Below are positions 6,667-8,118 of a stretch of 8,118 nt of DNA, in pieces. This DNA is from Chloroflexota bacterium (GTDB taxonomy: Bacteria; Chloroflexota; Limnocylindria; Limnocylindrales; CSP1-4): contig JAKAMV010000427.1 in NCBI GenBank assembly GCA_021812735.1, positions 1 to 8,118 on the forward strand, written 5' to 3'. The translations under genes were made by a program, and so were the position numbers. Position 1 is the stretch's first letter. Every line of letters begins with the position of its first letter. Below the pieces are notes generated by a model. It saw nothing but the letters and a program-made list of their open reading frames with translations, did not search any database and was not told the DNA's origin.

Positions 6667-6683
6667 CCGCCGGGGACCGGCGG
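6667..6683. repeat. Perfect 7-bp GC hairpin with 3-nt loop
   Basis: CCGCCGG (6667-6673) and CCGGCGG (6677-6683) surround GGA. No T-tract follows on either strand. It lies in the low-complexity DNA upstream of the truncated NlpC/P60 gene and could be an RNA hairpin or simply a product of GC-rich repeats. Confidence 0.35.
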
Positions 6684-6796
6684 CGGGACGACGACGACAG
6701 GAGGTCAGCCGTGGAGGCGGCGATCTTCGGTTGTCGAGGCTCCAGCGGTGAGGTTTCCTTCCGAACCGTGACAGACCCTACTACGGATCGCCGCAG

Positions 6797-6822
6797 GGCG
6801 CCACGCGCGTCGGGATGGCGCC
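6797..6822 (-). terminator. GC hairpin just after the GreA-fusion stop
   Basis: On the minus strand GGCGCCA and TGGCGCC form a perfect 7-bp stem around a 12-nt loop, beginning 2 nt after the TGA that ends at 6825. No U-run follows, so it is at best a U-less terminator or a 3'-end stabilising hairpin. Its position right behind a stop codon supports the call. Confidence 0.4.
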
Positions 6823-6824
6823 GG

Positions 6825-8118
6825 TCAACGCAGCTCCACGATCCGGAAGTGGCGGTCGCCGACGGGCGCGCGCACCACCACGTCGTCACCGGCCCGCCGG
6901 CCGAGCAGCGCCTGGCCGAGCGGCGATGTGTTCGAGATACGCCCTTCGTCGGGCCGCGCTTCGCTCGACCCGACGATCGTGTAGGTCTCCTGCCCGTCGG
7001 ATGACTCGACGACGACGGTCGAGCCGAGCACGACCGCGTCGTTCTGCGCTGGCGCCTCGATGATCGAGGCATTGCGGATCATGGCCTCGAGCTGCGCGAT
7101 GCGTCCTTCGGCGAAGGATTGTTCCTTGCGCGCGGCTTCGTAGTCGGCGTTCTCGCTCAGGTCGCCGAGCTCGCGGGCTGCCCGAACACGCGCGATGATC
7201 TCGGGCCGCCGCACCTGCACGAGCTCGGTGAGTTCCTCCTTGAGGCGCGCGAGACCCTCGGCGGTCACGTGGGTCGGTGGCGCTTGGCGGGGCGAGGTCG
7301 GCAGCGGTGTGCCAGTACGGCGCGGGCGGGCCGGCGCTACGACGGAACTCGACGTGAGGTGGGACCGGGCGCCGCTGGACGGCATCGGCCGTCGGCGCGA
7401 TGGTGGGGATGCGGCGCCACCGCGCGCCTGGTCGGAGGCCGCGCGCGCCTGGCCTGAGGCCGCGCTCGTGCGGCCCGCGGCTCCGGTCGTCCCGTCCGTG
7501 ATCCCGCTGGTGCGGCTCGGGCTGGTCGTGCTGCCTGTCGTCCGGCTCGCCCCGCCCGTCGCTCGGCTGCGCGGTGCCATCGGATGCTCGCTGGCGACGG
7601 CCTTGCCCGGCGGCAGCGTAACGACCCGCCGGTCTTCCGGCTGTGCGGGCTCGGAGGGCGCGGTCCGCAGGTCGCCGGTGATCCCGTGTTCCTTGGGAAG
7701 GCCGGTCGGTATCGCCATGTTGGCGAACGGGACGACGACGGTCGGGTCGTGGAGCGCCTCGACGGAGGCCGGATCGACCGCCTCGGCAAAGGCCTCCAGG
7801 AGGGCGTCCTCGTACTCCTCGGGAGCGTCCGTCTCGGCCCACCAGACGCGCGCCTGCTCGAGCCCGCGCAGCGTCTTGAGCCAGCGGCCTCCGGGGTAGG
7901 GCGCCGGATCGCCGAGGGGCGTGCGCACCAGTTCGTCGATGCGACGCCCGATCGACCCGTCGGTCGAGCCGACATACAGCACCACCTGGTCGGGCAACCA
8001 GAAGCCGCCGAGGCGCTGGGCGAGCTCCTTGCCGGTCGGTCGGTGGCCGTCGAGCTCGAGTGTGGGAACTCGCTCGATCCAGGTGCCGACCGGCGAGAGA
8101 TCGATGCGATCTCTCGCC
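6825..8118 (-). CDS. GIY-YIG-like domain fused to transcription elongation factor GreA (5' end outside window)
   Basis: One frame, open to the right edge, gives 430 visible residues; the start lies outside. Residues about 36-135 look like a GIY-YIG nuclease domain: GGFW (37-40), VVLYVGST (45-52), the Arg pair 58-59, a late acidic helix PEEYEDALLEAF (99-110) and the PFAN end motif (130-133). About 140 low-complexity residues (142-282, Ser/Thr/Arg/Ala/Gly/Pro) follow. Residues 283-430 are a complete GreA: the start VTAEGLARLKEEL, the coiled-coil tip LGDLSENADYEAA with Asp319 and Glu322 (the residues that activate RNA cleavage in backtracked RNA polymerase), then the globular domain with GSTVVVES, ISNTSPLGQALLG and HFRIVELR. 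The GreA call is firm; the GIY-YIG call is moderate, since the GIY-to-YIG spacing is short (7 residues). No ribosome site precedes the internal Met180, Met245 or the GTG at the GreA boundary, so a separate GreA product is not indicated. Confidence 0.85.
   Translation of the reverse strand, partial: ARDRIDLSPVGTWIERVPTLELDGHRPTGKELAQRLGGFWLPDQVVLYVGSTDGSIGRRIDELVRTPLGDPAPYPGGRWLKTLRGLEQARVWWAETDAPEEYEDALLEAFAEAVDPASVEALHDPTVVVPFANMAIPTGLPKEHGITGDLRTAPSEPAQPEDRRVVTLPPGKAVASEHPMAPRSRATGGASRTTGSTTSPSRTSGITDGTTGAAGRTSAASGQARAASDQARGGAASPPSRRRPMPSSGARSHLTSSSVVAPARPRRTGTPLPTSPRQAPPTHVTAEGLARLKEELTELVQVRRPEIIARVRAARELGDLSENADYEAARKEQSFAEGRIAQLEAMIRNASIIEAPAQNDAVVLGSTVVVESSDGQETYTIVGSSEARPDEGRISNTSPLGQALLGRRAGDDVVVRAPVGDRHFRIVELR
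7421..7461. repeat. Short tandem repeat in the linker of the GreA fusion
   Basis: Two 20-bp copies (7421-7440 and 7442-7461) match at 18 positions with a 21-bp period. They encode two seven-residue units of the QARAAS/QARGGA type in the low-complexity linker. This suggests the linker grew by local duplication. Confidence 0.6.

Larger units (their letters stand above)
6528..6824. other. Gap of about 300 bp with no convincing gene
   Basis: It lies between the GreA-fusion stop and the truncated NlpC/P60 ATG. On the minus strand, 6528-6705 stays open in the NlpC/P60 frame as a Pro/Ala/Arg-rich stretch without a start codon. The other two minus frames give no recognisable protein. It holds two GC hairpins (6667-6683 and 6797-6822, listed separately). 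I see no promoter with both boxes and recognise no RNA gene or riboswitch, although wall-hydrolase genes often have such leaders. Confidence 0.5.

Noticed and set aside
6706..6824. Cyclic-di-AMP or similar riboswitch upstream of the wall-hydrolase gene
   Set aside because: Such leaders are known for NlpC/P60-type genes, but I could not recognise the conserved core; only ordinary GC hairpins and a short TTCGG/CCGAA pairing are visible.
6823..6828. TTGACC as a -35 box for the NlpC/P60 region
   Set aside because: No TANNNT-like box occurs 16-18 bp downstream on the minus strand; the hexamer overlaps the GreA-fusion stop codon.
7421..7461. CRISPR or larger tandem array
   Set aside because: Only two imperfect copies within coding sequence, with no spacers; it is a local duplication in a low-complexity linker.

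Overview
The window is very GC-rich, densely coded bacterial DNA with G/C-ending codons throughout. It carries no phage, IS, CRISPR or RNA genes that I can see. The gene set is a ROK-controlled sugar ABC operon, lipoproteins with classical lipoboxes, a DsbA-like protein with a Pro/Thr-rich tail, a C40-type cell-wall hydrolase remnant and GreA. Together with an apparently leaderless gene, this fits a high-GC Gram-positive-like chromosome. I favour Chloroflexota (Limnocylindria/Thermomicrobia-like), with Actinomycetota as the alternative. This is an inference from style; no marker gene settles it.

Region 1 (1-3289, minus strand) is a sugar-uptake operon read right to left. A ROK-family repressor comes first, then a family-1 solute-binding lipoprotein (28-bp gap), then a MalF-type permease (21-bp gap) cut by the window edge. 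A good sigma-70-type promoter (TTGATT-17 bp-TATGGT) lies upstream of the repressor. The regulator therefore probably controls its own transcription and that of the transporter. The second permease, and any glycosidase, would lie beyond position 1.

Region 2 (3446-5102, plus strand) holds a YbhB/YbcL (PEBP) family lipoprotein and an NAD-dependent L-lactate dehydrogenase. The dehydrogenase has all catalytic residues and the residues for fructose-1,6-bisphosphate activation. It has no Shine-Dalgarno sequence but a TANNNT box 9 nt before its ATG, which suggests a leaderless mRNA.

Region 3 (5170-8118, minus strand) faces region 2 across a 67-bp gap containing a GC hairpin. In order of transcription it has: a protein open to the right edge whose N-terminal GIY-YIG-like domain is joined by a long low-complexity linker to a complete GreA domain; a GC hairpin right after its stop; about 300 bp without a convincing gene; an N-terminally truncated NlpC/P60-SH3 protein lacking the catalytic cysteine; and a membrane-anchored DsbA-like thiol-disulfide oxidoreductase that probably starts at a GTG.

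The most unusual item is the GIY-YIG-like/GreA fusion. Next are the NlpC/P60 remnant and a ROK repressor that has lost the family's zinc site.
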